A stretch of 64,000 bases of DNA, taken from Streptomyces sp. SS1-1 (lineage in GTDB: Bacteria > Actinomycetota > Actinomycetes > Streptomycetales > Streptomycetaceae). Position 1 is the first letter of the stretch. Each line of letters starts with the position of its first letter. Made by a program: the position numbers and the translations under genes. The DNA lies in assembly GCF_008973465.1 (NCBI RefSeq), contig NZ_WBXN01000004.1, forward strand, positions 496,001-560,000, given 5' to 3'. The notes under the pieces were generated by a model that was not told the origin of the DNA, did no database searches, and worked only from the letters and a program-made list of their open reading frames with translations. This document shows, piece after piece, positions 51,486 through 60,321 of the stretch.

Positions 51486-53159
51486 ATGATGGCGCTCGAA
51501 CAGAACCCGGTCGCGGTGGCGCCCCCGTCGCCGCAGACGCCTCCCGACACCACCGGGGCCACGCGGCGGTGGCCGCTGCCCCTGCTGGTGGTGCTGCTGC
51601 TCGGGCAGATGGCGGTGGCCATGGTGACGACGGCCGTGCAGCAGACGCCGACGATCGACGAGCCGGTGTACGTGGGGACGGCCGCCGAGTATCTGCACGC
51701 GCACGAGCTGGTCCACAACCCCGAGCACCCGCCGCTCGGCAAGCTGGTGATCGCGGTGGGGGTGGCGCTCGCCGATCCGCACTGGGACCCCCGATCAGGC
51801 GACGACCAGGGCGAGTTGGGCCGGGACCTGCTGTACGGGTCCGGCAACGACCCCTGGCGGGTGATGCTGTTCGCGCGGCTCCCGGTGATCGTGCTGACGC
51901 TGGCGTTCGGCTGGGTCGTGTTCGTCTTCGCCCGTGAACTCGCGGGCCCGCTCGCCGGGTTGGCGGCACTCGGGCTGTACGCCTTCTCCCCCGATCTGAT
52001 CGCGCACGGTGCGCTCGCCACGCTGGACGTCCCGGCGGCCGGGTTCGTGCTCACCTCCGTATGGCTGGCGTGGCGGGCGCGTCACCGGCCGCGCCGGTAC
52101 GTACCGCTCGCCGGGCTCGCGCTCGGGGCGGCCCTGGCCACGAAGATGAGCACGCTCCCCGCGTTACCCGTGCTGCTCGCGCTCACCGCGCTGTCGGTGT
52201 GGTCCGCGCGGCCGGCGTCGCCGCACCGGCTCCCGGCGCTGCGCAGGGCGGCCATGGCCGCCGGCGTGGTGGCGGTGGTCGCGGTCGCCGTCGTCTGGGT
52301 GACGTATCTGGTGGTCGATCCGCGGCTGCGCTGGGACCCGGACCAGCCCATGCCGGTCGTGCGCGGCCTGCGGGGCCTGGCGGTGGACCTGCTGCCGTTC
52401 CCGGAGTCCTACCGGGACGGCATTCGCGTCCAGTTCGCCTTCGAGAACCACCCCTGGCAGGGCTTCCTGTTCGGCCGGCTCTACACCGGGGCGCTCTGGT
52501 ACTACCTGCCGGCCGCCCTGCTCGTGAAGACGCCGCTCGGCATGCTCGCCCTCTGGGCGGCGGGCGCGGCGGCGGTGCTCGCGGTGCGGCGGCTGCGCCC
52601 CGCGGCGCCCTATCCGCTGGTGCCCGCCGCCGTTCTGCTGGCCACGGCGATGCTCGGGGCCCGCAACTTCGGTACGCGGTACGCCCTGTTCCTGCCGATG
52701 TTCCTGGCCGTGGCCGCGGGATGCGCGCTCGCCGTGCGGCGGCGGTGGGTCACGGCCGGGGTGGCGGCGCTGGTGGTGTTCGTCGCGGTCAGTTCGCTGC
52801 GGACGTTCCCCTACTATCTCCCGTACTCCAACGAGGCGTTCGGCGGTCCGGAGCGGACCCGGCTGCGGCTGCACGACTCCAACGTGGACTGGGGCCAGGA
52901 CCTGGGCCGGCTGGCCGACCGGCTCCGGGAGCGGTACCCGGGCGAGCGGGTCTGGCTGGTCTACAAGGGCAGCGGGGTGCCGTCGTACTACGGCATCCGG
53001 GCCCGCGACCCACGCGAGGTGCCCGAGCGTGAGGTGCGCGGACTGCTCGTCGTGTCGGACTCGGCGGCGGCCAAGGCGACCGGCCGGCTGGCCCGGTTGA
53101 TCGCAGGGAGCCGTCCCGTGGAGACGGTCGGGCACTCGATCACCCTGTACCGGCGGTGA
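51486..53159 (+). CDS. GT39-like membrane glycosyltransferase (protein mannosyltransferase/ArnT type)
   Basis: 557 residues, ATG 51486 with GGAAGG five bases upstream. About 11-12 helices. The first loop has QTPTIDEPVYVGTAAEYLHAHELVHNPEHPPLGKL, the GT39 Asp-Glu and the HPPLGK motif of lipid-linked-sugar transferases. The C-terminal soluble part contains LHDSNVDWGQDLGRLADRLRERYPGERVWLVY, common in actinobacterial members. It likely adds a sugar from polyprenyl-phosphate to a protein or envelope polymer outside the membrane. The frame is intact, unlike several neighbours. Confidence 0.9.
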   Translation: MMALEQNPVAVAPPSPQTPPDTTGATRRWPLPLLVVLLLGQMAVAMVTTAVQQTPTIDEPVYVGTAAEYLHAHELVHNPEHPPLGKLVIAVGVALADPHWDPRSGDDQGELGRDLLYGSGNDPWRVMLFARLPVIVLTLAFGWVVFVFARELAGPLAGLAALGLYAFSPDLIAHGALATLDVPAAGFVLTSVWLAWRARHRPRRYVPLAGLALGAALATKMSTLPALPVLLALTALSVWSARPASPHRLPALRRAAMAAGVVAVVAVAVVWVTYLVVDPRLRWDPDQPMPVVRGLRGLAVDLLPFPESYRDGIRVQFAFENHPWQGFLFGRLYTGALWYYLPAALLVKTPLGMLALWAAGAAAVLAVRRLRPAAPYPLVPAAVLLATAMLGARNFGTRYALFLPMFLAVAAGCALAVRRRWVTAGVAALVVFVAVSSLRTFPYYLPYSNEAFGGPERTRLRLHDSNVDWGQDLGRLADRLRERYPGERVWLVYKGSGVPSYYGIRARDPREVPEREVRGLLVVSDSAAAKATGRLARLIAGSRPVETVGHSITLYRR

Positions 53160-53214
53160 GCGGGAACCCGTTCGATCCCTGGTCACCACGGTGGGTGGGC
53201 TATGTTGAAGCACT

Positions 53215-54159
53215 GTGGAAGACAATGGAGGCGCGCCGTCGCCCTCGCCCCAGCAGGCGCGCGCACAGGCGTCCGCGATCACCTCGGGAAAGACCGCTCC
53301 GGAAGCGGAGGCTTCCCCGACTTCCCAGCTCCGGGACCTCTTCGACCAGCCGAGGCTGTCGCCCGGGCAGCGCCGGATCGCCCAGTACCTGATCGAGCAC
53401 CTCACGGAGGCGGCGTTCCTGTCGATCACCGATCTCGCCGAGCGGGTCGGGGTGAGCCAGCCGTCGGTGACGCGGTTCGCGGCGGCGGTCGGCTTCAGCG
53501 GTTACCCGGCGCTGCGGGAGAAGCTGCAGTCGATCGCCCTGGGGACGTTCGCGGGCGGCCCCGCCTCGGAGGAGAACGGCGCCAACGAGCTGCAGGCCGC
53601 CGTGGACGCCGAGATCGAGAACCTGGAGAACCTGCGGCGGGACTTCGTCGATCCCGACGAGGTGATCGAGGTCGGCCGCAAGCTGTCCCGCTCCACGCCG
53701 CTGACCATCCTCGGGCTGCGCATCTCGGCCTCCCTGGCCGAGTACTTCGCCTACGCGGCCCGCCGTATCCACCCCGACGTACGGCTGGTCACCCGGGGCG
53801 GCAGCGTCGCCTACGACGCCCTGCTCCAGTCGCGCGAGGCCGGGGGGACCTGGGTGCTGGCGTTCTCGATGCCCCGGCACGCCCAGGAGACGCTCACGGC
53901 GGTGCAGGTGGCGCGCAGCGCCGGCCTGAAGATCGCCCTCGTCACCGATCTCGCGCTCGGCCCGGTGGCGGACGCCGCCGACGTCGTCTTCGCCACGGGC
54001 ACCGGCTCCCGCCTGGTCTTCGACTCCTACGCGGCGCCCGGCGTGATGGCGGCCGCGCTGCTCCAGGCCATGACCGACGCCGATCCGGAGCGCACCCAGG
54101 GGCGCCTGGAGGACTACGAGCAGATCTCCGAGCAGCACCAGTTCTTCCTGCGGGACTGA
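53215..54159 (+). CDS. RpiR/MurR family transcriptional regulator
   Basis: 314 residues from GTG 53215. The N-terminal HTH_6 domain spans about 38-115 (LSPGQRRIAQYLIEHLTEAAFLSITDLAERVGVSQPSVTRFAAAVGFSGYPALREKL). The C-terminal SIS sugar-phosphate isomerase-like domain (about 145-285) senses phosphosugars (ILGLRISASLAEYFAY; VLAFSMPRHAQETL). TATGTT eight bases before the start suggests a short or absent leader. An ATGAA-N4-TTCAT dyad just past its stop could be its site, pointing to control of the downstream transcript. Confidence 0.9.
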   Translation: MEDNGGAPSPSPQQARAQASAITSGKTAPEAEASPTSQLRDLFDQPRLSPGQRRIAQYLIEHLTEAAFLSITDLAERVGVSQPSVTRFAAAVGFSGYPALREKLQSIALGTFAGGPASEENGANELQAAVDAEIENLENLRRDFVDPDEVIEVGRKLSRSTPLTILGLRISASLAEYFAYAARRIHPDVRLVTRGGSVAYDALLQSREAGGTWVLAFSMPRHAQETLTAVQVARSAGLKIALVTDLALGPVADAADVVFATGTGSRLVFDSYAAPGVMAAALLQAMTDADPERTQGRLEDYEQISEQHQFFLRD

Positions 54160-54223
54160 CGGGACCGCTCCCACCCCACCTGCCGAACCACGGCACACGG
54201 GCAGCTCTCACTTCACATCACAC

Positions 54224-54237
54224 ATGAATGTTTTCAT
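54224..54237. promoter_or_regulatory. ATGAA-N4-TTCAT dyad before an AT-rich promoter
   Basis: ATGAATGTTTTCAT lies just upstream of the promoter-like sequence at 54243-54271 and 64 bases after the RpiR stop. RpiR/MurR regulators favour short A/T-rich dyads of this shape. Confidence 0.45.
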
Positions 54238-54242
54238 ACGCC

Positions 54243-54490
54243 TTGCAAACCAGACGGCATATATAAATACTGCAGGCGCATCACCCGCCCGACAGAAGGC
54301 AGCCGGTCCGCTCATGCACACGTCCTCCCATCCGTCGTGTGCATCCCGGCTGCCGCGTCGGGCTCCACAACGAACAGCCCTTGCCGCCGTCTCCTACCCG
54401 CGTCGGCGCACGGGCTGTTCGGTCGGGCACCACCTGCGTGTGTGCCCGGTGGCGGCGGCCCCGGTCATCCCCTAGGCCGGGGCCGCGCCG
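54243..54490 (+). ncRNA. Possible structured small RNA or long leader
   Basis: TTGCAA (54243-54248) and AATACT (54266-54271) are 17 bases apart in an unusually AT-rich patch, predicting a start near 54278. Downstream lie a 9-base perfect stem ATGCACACG/CGTGTGCAT (54314-54322 with 54336-54344) and a 10-base perfect GC stem (54454-54463 with 54476-54485) that looks like a terminator. The region has no convincing gene. It could instead be the attenuator-like leader of the gene at 54543. Confidence 0.4.
54454..54485 (+). terminator. GC-rich hairpin ending the possible small RNA
   Basis: GCGGCCCCGG/CCGGGGCCGC perfect 10-base stem with a 12-base loop, 58 bases before the next gene. Confidence 0.55.
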
Positions 54491-54542
54491 AAACCCCGTC
54501 GGACACCCCGGACGACGCCGCACACCCGTGGAAGCGATGATC

Positions 54543-54911
54543 ATGCCCCTGACGACGACGCGCATCAGCCCGGACTGGCCGTGCCAGGTCAAGACCCCCG
54601 GCTCCTACGACTGGGAACGCTCCGCGGCCAAGTGGCTGCGCGACCTCGTGCCGGCCCGCTACGCGAGCTACCCGGCGCTGATCCGCCACCCCGTCCTGCT
54701 GGCCCGGCACGCGCAGATCCAGGTGCAGCAGGAGATCCGGGTCGCGCGCACCGCGCTGCAGACAGCCCGGGCCGACCTGCCGGGGCTGGGTCTTCCCGAG
54801 TCGGTCATCGAGCACACCATCAAGATGTACGCGGCCGAGGTCATGCAGCTGCAGCACATCGCGCGCAGTGTCCGCGCGGTCTCGCAGGCCCTGGTCGAAC
54901 GCGGGCGCTGA
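54543..54911 (+). CDS. Small conserved protein of unknown function
   Basis: 122 residues from ATG 54543, chosen because GGAAG lies eight bases upstream; ATG 54537 is too close to it. The sequence is helical and soluble: WERSAAKWLRDLVPARYASYPALIRHPVLLARHAQIQVQQEIRVARTALQTARADLPGLGLPESVIEHTIKMYAAEVMQLQHIARSVRAV. The pattern suggests a long antiparallel helical hairpin. I recognise no family and it has no membrane segment. The hairpins upstream may control it. Confidence 0.7.
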   Translation: MPLTTTRISPDWPCQVKTPGSYDWERSAAKWLRDLVPARYASYPALIRHPVLLARHAQIQVQQEIRVARTALQTARADLPGLGLPESVIEHTIKMYAAEVMQLQHIARSVRAVSQALVERGR

Positions 54912-54931
54912 CCCGGCGGCGGGGCCCCTGA

Positions 54932-55698
54932 TCAGGACGCGCCGCGTGCCGCGCAGCTGACCCGCGCGGACGGCGAGGCGTCCGACGCGGTCGCCGCCAG
55001 GAAGCCGAAGGTGACGCTGGCGCCCGGGGCGAGGCTGCCGTTCCAGTCGGCGTTGGCGACGGTCGCCGAGCCGTCGGTCCCGGTGGACAGCGTGCCGTCC
55101 CAGACCTGGGTGAGCCGGGCGCCGTCGGCCGGTACGACGGTCGCCGTCCAGGCCGAGACGGCGGCCGACGGGGCGCCGGTCACCGTCACCTCACCCTGGA
55201 AGCCGCCCTGCCAGCTGGAGACGGTCCGGAAGGACGCGGTACAGCCCGCGTCGGTGCCGGGCCCGGCTCCCCCAGGTGCCTCGGACGCGGAGGCGGAGGG
55301 CTTCGCGTCCGAGGCGGGCTCCCGGGCCGCCGCCCGGGTGCCGCCGTCGTCGCGCTCCACCAGCAGGAGGGCCCCGCCGAAGCCGAGGACCGCCGCGGCC
55401 GTCACGGTCACCGCGAGGGCGGTCCGGCGGAAGCCCGCGCCGTGCGCGGCGGGAGCGGGAGCGGCGCCGCCGTACCGGACGGTGCCGCCGTCCCCGGGGA
55501 CGGCCGGCAGTTCCTGCGTCGCGTCCTCGGCACCGGGCGCGGGCCGGGGCAGCGCCACCGTCTCGTAGCCGCCGGCGGTGTCCTCCTCCCACTCGCGGAA
55601 GAGCTCCGCTAGGGCGTCGGTACGGCGTGGGCGCAGCACATGGATCGGTTCCAGGGCCGGTTCTCCGCCGGGTTCCGCGGGGTCGGGCTGGTGGGCAC
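54932..55698 (-). CDS. Membrane-anchored CBM2 (cellulose-binding) protein, N-terminal frameshift
   Basis: About 255 residues. A cytoplasmic N-terminus (HVLRPRRTDALAELFREWEEDTAGGYETVALP) is followed by one helix (RTALAVTVTAAAVLGFGGALLLV), a Ser/Ala/Pro linker, and a C-terminal CBM2-like domain from a first Cys (CTASFRTVSSWQGGFQGEVTVT) to a last Cys (ARVSCAARGAS) with conserved Trp residues (SAWTATVVP, VWDGTL). The good start GTG 55698 (GGAAGGAG six bases upstream) is one base out of frame with the body; a base seems missing at about 55.64-55.69 kb. Type II topology would display the CBM outside. Confidence 0.75.
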
Positions 55699-55774
55699 AC
55701 CGCTCTCCTTCCGTCCCGTCGTGCACGGGTTGGCCAATCCCCGCCCAGAGATACGGCGGTGCCGCCCGGCCGGT

Positions 55775-56615
55775 TCAGGCGCCCCGGGGCGGGGCCGGTG
55801 AGGAAACGGCGCAGGGACTCCTTGAGGGCGGCGACGAAGGCGTCCCGCCGGGCGTCGTCCACGGCGTCCAGGGAGATAGGGGTTGAGGTCCTCCAGCTCC
55901 ACCAGCAGCAGCGTGCCGTCGGGGGCGCGGCAGGCGTCGACGCGCTGGATGCCGTGCGCGAGGCCGTTCAGTCGACGAAGCGCCGGGCGAAGTCCAGGTC
56001 GGCGGCGCTCGGTTCGTACGGTTCGAGCTGCCAGCGCCGGTCGGTGTGCGGGGCGTACAGGGCGTACTGGAAGGCGTCGTCGACGAAGTAGAAGGACACC
56101 TCGTAGGCGAAGTCGATGTGCGGCTGGACGAGGACGGTGCCGTCGGCGGCCTCGCGCGCCTGGGGTTCGTGGACGATCCGCAGTCCTATGGAGTCGGCGC
56201 CGAGTTTCGGCTTGACCACATAGCGCCCCGCGCCGGACAGCCGGTGCAGGTCCTCGGCGCGGTCCACGGTGGGGATGACCGGGAACCCGGCGGCGGTCAG
56301 GTCGAGCAGGTACTGCTTGCCCGCCATGTCCCCCTTGCCGGTGAGCGGGTTGTAGACACGGGTCCCGGCGGCGAGCGCGCGGCGCCGAAAGTCGTCGTAC
56401 ACGTCCTGGTAGCCGAGGACGGGGCCGCTGTTGCGGACGACGACGGCGTCGAAGGCGTCCATCAGCGCCGCCGCGTCGCGCGGGTGGCACAGCGCCAGGT
56501 CGAAGTCCTCGCGCAGCCGGGAGGTGAGGTGGATGTCCTCGTCGCAGTAGCGGCGCCCGCGGGCCGGGTAGGCGAGGTCGCTGACGTACAGGATGCGGGG
56601 ACGTTCGGCGGGCAT
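55775..56615 (-). pseudogene. ATP-grasp (RimK-like) ligase, two frameshifts
   Basis: Start ATG 56615 with AGGAG upstream. The first frame gives RILYVSDLAYPARGRRYCDEDIHLTSRLREDFDLALCHP, the ATP-binding VVKPKLGADSIGLRIVHEP and VLVQPHIDFAYEVSFYFVDDAFQYAL, then stops at 55968. The family sequence continues in another frame (NGLAHGIQRVDACRAPDGTLLLVELEDLNPYL, with the Mg-binding E-DLN) and then a third (DAVDDARRDAFVAALKESLRRFLTG). The restored protein is about 280 residues with no known substrate. The 3' end is uncertain; a TGA at 55775-55777 fits. It is co-directional with the CBM2 gene. Confidence 0.75.
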
Positions 56616-56707
56616 GCGGGGCTCCTGGGGCTGCGGTGGCAGCCGATCGTAAGCGGAGCCCCGATGTCCGGACAAACGCCGGCCGGGGCGGCCGGGGCGG
56701 GGGGCGT

Positions 56708-56737
56708 TCTGCCCTCGGCCGATCTGCCGCGGGCAGA
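56708..56737. promoter_or_regulatory. Tandem PopR boxes of the clpP3-clpP4 operon
   Basis: TCTGCC-GCG-GGCAGA at 56723-56737 is an exact match to the PopR site TCTGCC-N3-GGCAGA described for Streptomyces lividans clpP3. Directly before it, TCTGCC-CTC-GGCCGA (56708-56722) is a one-mismatch copy. The start codon is 70 bases downstream. Confidence 0.8.
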
Positions 56738-56806
56738 GAAAGCCGCCGGTGGGACCCGGCCCGGCCGACAGTGGAGGCGACGGCAACCCATCACCGAGGA
56801 GGACCG

Positions 56807-57445
56807 ATGACTCCACCTGTCACGCTCACGCCCCGCGCGGAGGAGGGCGAGACGCCGCCGACCCGCTTCGACGACCAGCTGGCCTCCCAACTGCTGGGCC
56901 AGCGCATCGTGTTGCTGGGCACCGAGGTCACCGAGGCGTCCGCGAACCGGGTCTGCGCCCAGCTGCTCCTGCTGTCGGCGGAGGACCCGCGCACCGACAT
57001 CAGCCTGTACATCAACAGCCCGGGCGGGTCGGTCCACGCGGGCCTGGCCATCTACGACACGATGCGGCTCATCCCGAACGACGTCTCCACGCTCGCCATG
57101 GGGTTCGCGGCCAGCATGGGCCAGTTCCTGCTGAGCGTCGGCACGGCGGGCAAGCGGTACGCGCTGCCGAACGCGCGGATCATGATGCACCAGCCGTCGG
57201 CGGGCATCGGGGGCACCACCGCGGACATCGAGATCCAGGCGGACAACCTGGAGTTCACCAAGCGGACCATCGAGCGGATCACCGCCGAGCACACGGGCCA
57301 GACCCCGGAGACCATCTCCCGGGACGGGGACCGCGACCGCTGGTTCACGGCCGAGCAGGCCAGGGAGTACGGCATGGTGGACCGGGTCCTGGAGTCCCTC
57401 GCGGACGTCCGCCCGGCCGCCGCCCGGCGACGGATGGGACTGTGA
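56807..57445 (+). CDS. clpP3: ClpP3 protease subunit
   Basis: 212 residues, ATG 56807 with GAGGAGG upstream. It is a serine-protease chamber subunit with the full triad: Ser in [10 protein letters not shown], His in IMMHQPSAG and Asp in [10 protein letters not shown]. The [18 protein letters not shown] loop is canonical. With ClpX/ClpC ATPases it degrades tagged or unfolded proteins, and with ClpP4 it makes the second Streptomyces ClpP system, normally silent while ClpP1P2 is active. PopR boxes precede it and popR follows clpP4, so the control circuit is local. Confidence 0.95.
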   Translation: MTPPVTLTPRAEEGETPPTRFDDQLASQLLGQRIVLLGTEVTEASANRVCAQLLLLSAEDPRTDISLYINSPGGSVHAGLAIYDTMRLIPNDVSTLAMGFAASMGQFLLSVGTAGKRYALPNARIMMHQPSAGIGGTTADIEIQADNLEFTKRTIERITAEHTGQTPETISRDGDRDRWFTAEQAREYGMVDRVLESLADVRPAAARRRMGL

Positions 57446-57447
57446 TC

Positions 57448-58050
57448 ATGGGCAACTACACGATTCCGTACGTCACGGAGCGCACCCCGCACGGCGAGCG
57501 GTCCTCGGACGTGTTCAGCCGGCTGCTGTCGGAGCGGATCATCTTCCTCGGCACCGAGATCGACGACGGCGTCGCCAACGTCGTCATCGCGCAGCTCCTG
57601 CACCTGGAGTCGTCGGCGCCGGAGAGCGAGATCTCGCTCTACATCAACTCCCCGGGCGGCTCGTACACCTCGCTCATGGCGATCTACGACACCATGACGT
57701 ACGTCCAGGCCCCGATCTCCACGTTCTGCGTGGGGCAGGCGGCGTCGACGGCCGCGGTGCTGCTGGCCGGAGGGGACCCCGGCCGGCGGTTCGTGCTGGA
57801 GCACGCCCGGGTCCTGCTGGGCCAGCCCGCGACCGGCGGGAGCCGGGGCGTGGTGTCGGACCTGGCGCTCCAGGCCAAGGAGATGGTCCGCATCCGCTCG
57901 CAGGTCGAGGAGGTGCTGGCGCGGCACACCCACCACGACATCACGACGCTGCGCGCGGACATGGACCGCGACAAGGTGTTCACGGCGCCGGAGGCCGTCG
58001 CGTACGGGCTGGCCGACGAGGTGGTGAGCCGGCGCCTCGTGCGGGTCTGA
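57448..58050 (+). CDS. clpP4: ClpP4 subunit lacking the catalytic histidine
   Basis: 200 residues, ATG 57448 (GTG 57442, overlapping the clpP3 stop, is an alternative start). The ClpP fold is clear: [46 protein letters not shown]. The Ser (GQAAS) and Asp ([11 protein letters not shown]) are present, but the position of the catalytic His, normally in a HQP motif, reads [10 protein letters not shown], with Gly in place of His. The subunit may therefore be structural or regulatory within a mixed ClpP3P4 ring. It is co-transcribed with clpP3. Confidence 0.93.
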   Translation: MGNYTIPYVTERTPHGERSSDVFSRLLSERIIFLGTEIDDGVANVVIAQLLHLESSAPESEISLYINSPGGSYTSLMAIYDTMTYVQAPISTFCVGQAASTAAVLLAGGDPGRRFVLEHARVLLGQPATGGSRGVVSDLALQAKEMVRIRSQVEEVLARHTHHDITTLRADMDRDKVFTAPEAVAYGLADEVVSRRLVRV

Positions 58051-58065
58051 GGCGCCGGCACCGCG

Positions 58066-58526
58066 TCACGCGGCCAGGCACAGCCCGTCGTACGGCGACC
58101 CGGAGCGGCCGCGTCCGGACGGGGGCACCCGGCGGGAGGTGACCCGGGTCAACTCGCCCTGGACGAGGGTCAGCAGGTCGCCCAGACCGAGGCCCAGGGC
58201 GTGGGCGGCGGCCGCGAGGACCTCGGAGGAGGCCTCCTTGCGGCCGCGCTCGACCTCTGAGAGGTAGGGCATGGAGATCCGGGCCGCGTCCGCCACGTCC
58301 TTGAGCGTGCGCTCCTGGGCGAGGCGTTCGCGGCGCAGGACGTCGCCGACGAGGTCGCGCCACAGGGGTTCCCGGGGCGCGGCCGCCGGGGGCGTGGCGG
58401 TGGACGGGCGGGCGGGGGCGGGGCGTTCGGACGGGGGGCGGGTCGTCCCGGGGCGTACGGCGGCCGGACGGACGGCGCTCGGCGCAGGGGGATGACGCGG
58501 GCTTCGTTCGGCGCTTGTTCGCTCAC
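58066..58526 (-). CDS. popR: PopR, XRE-type activator of clpP3-clpP4 (one frameshift)
   Basis: About 153 residues once one base is restored near 58.48 kb. The start GTG 58526 gives [19 protein letters not shown]; the second frame continues through a Pro-rich linker to [60 protein letters not shown], a helix-turn-helix of the XRE family. It ends LAA, the C-terminal signal by which PopR is destroyed in a ClpP-dependent way in S. lividans. Loss of ClpP1P2 activity thus lets PopR accumulate and switch on clpP3P4. TAGGCT lies six bases before the GTG, so it is probably leaderless. Confidence 0.87.
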
Positions 58527-58604
58527 CTTCCCAGCCTAGGAGCCGGGGGCGTCAGGGGAAGGTGTGCGCGTTCCGCCCTGGACGAAATCGGGCGGCGGCG
58601 CTCG

Positions 58605-59060
58605 TCATTCGGCGCCGAGGCGCAGCACCGCGCGGACGCGTTTGCCGACCGGGACGCGTTCCACGACGACCTCGGCGGCCAGCGCGTGGACGATCTCCAG
58701 TCCGTGCCGGCCGATGCGCGTGGGGTCCTTGGGAAAGCGGCGGGGCAGCGCGGAACTGCTGTCGTACACGCAGATCGAGACGGAGTCGTCGGTGCCCTCG
58801 AGGTCGAGGATGTACGGGCCGTTGCTGTGCCGGTCGGCGTTGGTGATCAGCTCGCTGACCACGAGGAGCACCTTGTCCTCCACGGGCTGCCCGATGGTGG
58901 CGCACCACTTGGTCCTGAGCCGGCCGAGGAACAGCGCGGCGAAGGACCGCGCCTCGGCGATGCAGCCCTGTTCCCCGCTGAAGTGGGCCGCGCGCCGCAG
59001 CGGCTCCACGGGCACGTCGAAACCAGTCGGAATCACTGCCCCGTCCACAAGGTCGATCAT
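58605..59060 (-). CDS. RsbW-like ATP-binding protein (HATPase_c)
   Basis: 151 residues, ATG 59060 with GAGAGA upstream (a longer start at 59138 is possible). It is a single GHKL ATPase domain: N box ELITNADRHSNGPYIL, VYDSSSALP and G box RIGRHGLEIVHALA. Such stand-alone proteins are very numerous in Streptomyces and act as anti-sigma or anti-anti-sigma kinases. No sigma or antagonist gene is adjacent; the SpoIIE phosphatases at 16-21 kb are possible partners only in general terms. Confidence 0.85.
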   Translation of the reverse strand: MIDLVDGAVIPTGFDVPVEPLRRAAHFSGEQGCIAEARSFAALFLGRLRTKWCATIGQPVEDKVLLVVSELITNADRHSNGPYILDLEGTDDSVSICVYDSSSALPRRFPKDPTRIGRHGLEIVHALAAEVVVERVPVGKRVRAVLRLGAE

Positions 59061-59157
59061 CGTTTCTCTCTCGGAAGCCGGCACCGCCGGACGCTGCTGC
59101 ACCAGTCCTGGTACCCAGTCCTGCGCCGCGCAGTCCACCTCTTCGTCGCGCTGTACG

Positions 59158-60321
59158 TCACAGCGAGGACGAGGCCGTCTCCGGTCCTGTGGGGGCCGAG
59201 CCCGTGGTGGTCGTCGTACCGCCGTCCGGGGGCGGCTCGGACGTCGTGGTGCCGGGCTCGGAGGTCGGCTCGGACGTCCTGGTCTCGGGCGTGGACGTCT
59301 CCGGGGTGGTGGTGCCCGGACTCGTCGGGGTGTTCGTGCCGGGCGAGGTGGAGGGGGACGAGGAGTCGCTCACGGACGGCGAGGGCTTCGCCGGGCGGTG
59401 GGTCTTCTTGTCCCTGTGCACGTCGTCGCCGGGCTCCCGGGCGATCCACTCGTCGTGCTCGTCGTCGTAGATGACGAACTCGTCGACGGGCTGCTTCGCC
59501 GGCATCACCACGACGACCTCGGAGGAGCGGAACCCGGGCCAGGAGTCGCCGGTGTGGCGGACCGTGCCCTTCTGCTGGACCGGCGGGGTCAGCGGGTTGC
59601 CGCAGGCGCAGCGCACCCGGGGCACGCCCTTGTCGTCGACGAGGACGGCGGTGCCGGCCTGGAGGACGGCCTGGTAGCTGGTGGCGGCGCCGTCCTGGAA
59701 GCCGTGGTTGGTGACGCGGGTGTCCAGGCGCAGCTGCACGGGGGTGAGGGAGCGCAGGTAGGCGGGCACGCCGGACGGTTCGACGTGGGCGACGGAGGCG
59801 AACGCCTTGTTCTTGGCGGGGTCGTCCCGGAAGAAGCGGATCTGCTTCTCCACGTCGCAGCTGGCGACGTCACGGGTGCCGCCGTACAGGCCGTCCGTGC
59901 CGCCGTCGACCGCGCGCACGGCGTTCGAGGGCGCCGACTCGGTGGCCCCGGACGGGGTGGCGCGCTTGGTCGTGCTGTCCTTCGCGGTGGACTCGGTGAA
60001 GGGGTCGGGGCCCTTCTTGTCGGCCGCCGTGAGGAAGACCTCGCCGTCGGCCGCGGTGTTGTTCGAGCCGCCGTCACCGCGGGACAGCACCACGGCGACG
60101 ACCACGGCGGCCACGACCACGGCGGTGAGGGCCGCGATACGGGGCACGGACCGCCACCACGGGGGCTGCGGTCCGGAACCGCCGGACGCACCACCGCCGC
60201 CACCACCGCCACCGCCGGACGGGGGCTGGGAGGGCGGTCCCGAGGGTGGCTGGGAGGGGCCCGACAGGGGGCCCGAGGGCGGTCCTGTGGGACGGCCGGA
60301 CGACGGAGGGTCGACGCTCAC
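59158..60321 (-). CDS. DUF6777 membrane protein
   Basis: 387 residues, GTG 60321 with GAAGG five bases upstream. A Pro/Gly/Ser-rich cytoplasmic N-terminus (1-52) is followed by one helix (about 57-77, RIAALTAVVVAAVVVAVVL), an external domain (about 95-310) with paired cysteines (VASCDVEKQIRFF; VRCACGNPL), and a Thr/Ser/Pro-rich tail. The DVEKQIRFFRDDPAKNKAFASV and LTPVQLRLDTRVTNHGF blocks are those of DUF6777. It is divergent from the streptophobe gene and near a Ser/Thr kinase, a recurring Streptomyces arrangement that suggests an envelope-signalling role. Confidence 0.82.
   Translation of the reverse strand: MSVDPPSSGRPTGPPSGPLSGPSQPPSGPPSQPPSGGGGGGGGGASGGSGPQPPWWRSVPRIAALTAVVVAAVVVAVVLSRGDGGSNNTAADGEVFLTAADKKGPDPFTESTAKDSTTKRATPSGATESAPSNAVRAVDGGTDGLYGGTRDVASCDVEKQIRFFRDDPAKNKAFASVAHVEPSGVPAYLRSLTPVQLRLDTRVTNHGFQDGAATSYQAVLQAGTAVLVDDKGVPRVRCACGNPLTPPVQQKGTVRHTGDSWPGFRSSEVVVVMPAKQPVDEFVIYDDEHDEWIAREPGDDVHRDKKTHRPAKPSPSVSDSSSPSTSPGTNTPTSPGTTTPETSTPETRTSEPTSEPGTTTSEPPPDGGTTTTTGSAPTGPETASSSL

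Noticed and set aside
54314..54475. Small open frame of 53 codons inside the candidate small RNA
   Set aside because: No ribosome-binding site, its start lies in a perfect hairpin and its stop lies in the terminator-like loop; composition is Arg/Pro-rich with no recognisable pattern. It is kept as possible RNA rather than a gene.
59200..59400. Repetitive sequence in the DUF6777 tail considered as a repeat array
   Set aside because: It encodes a Thr/Ser/Pro-rich linker; the repetition is amino-acid composition, not spaced CRISPR-like repeats.
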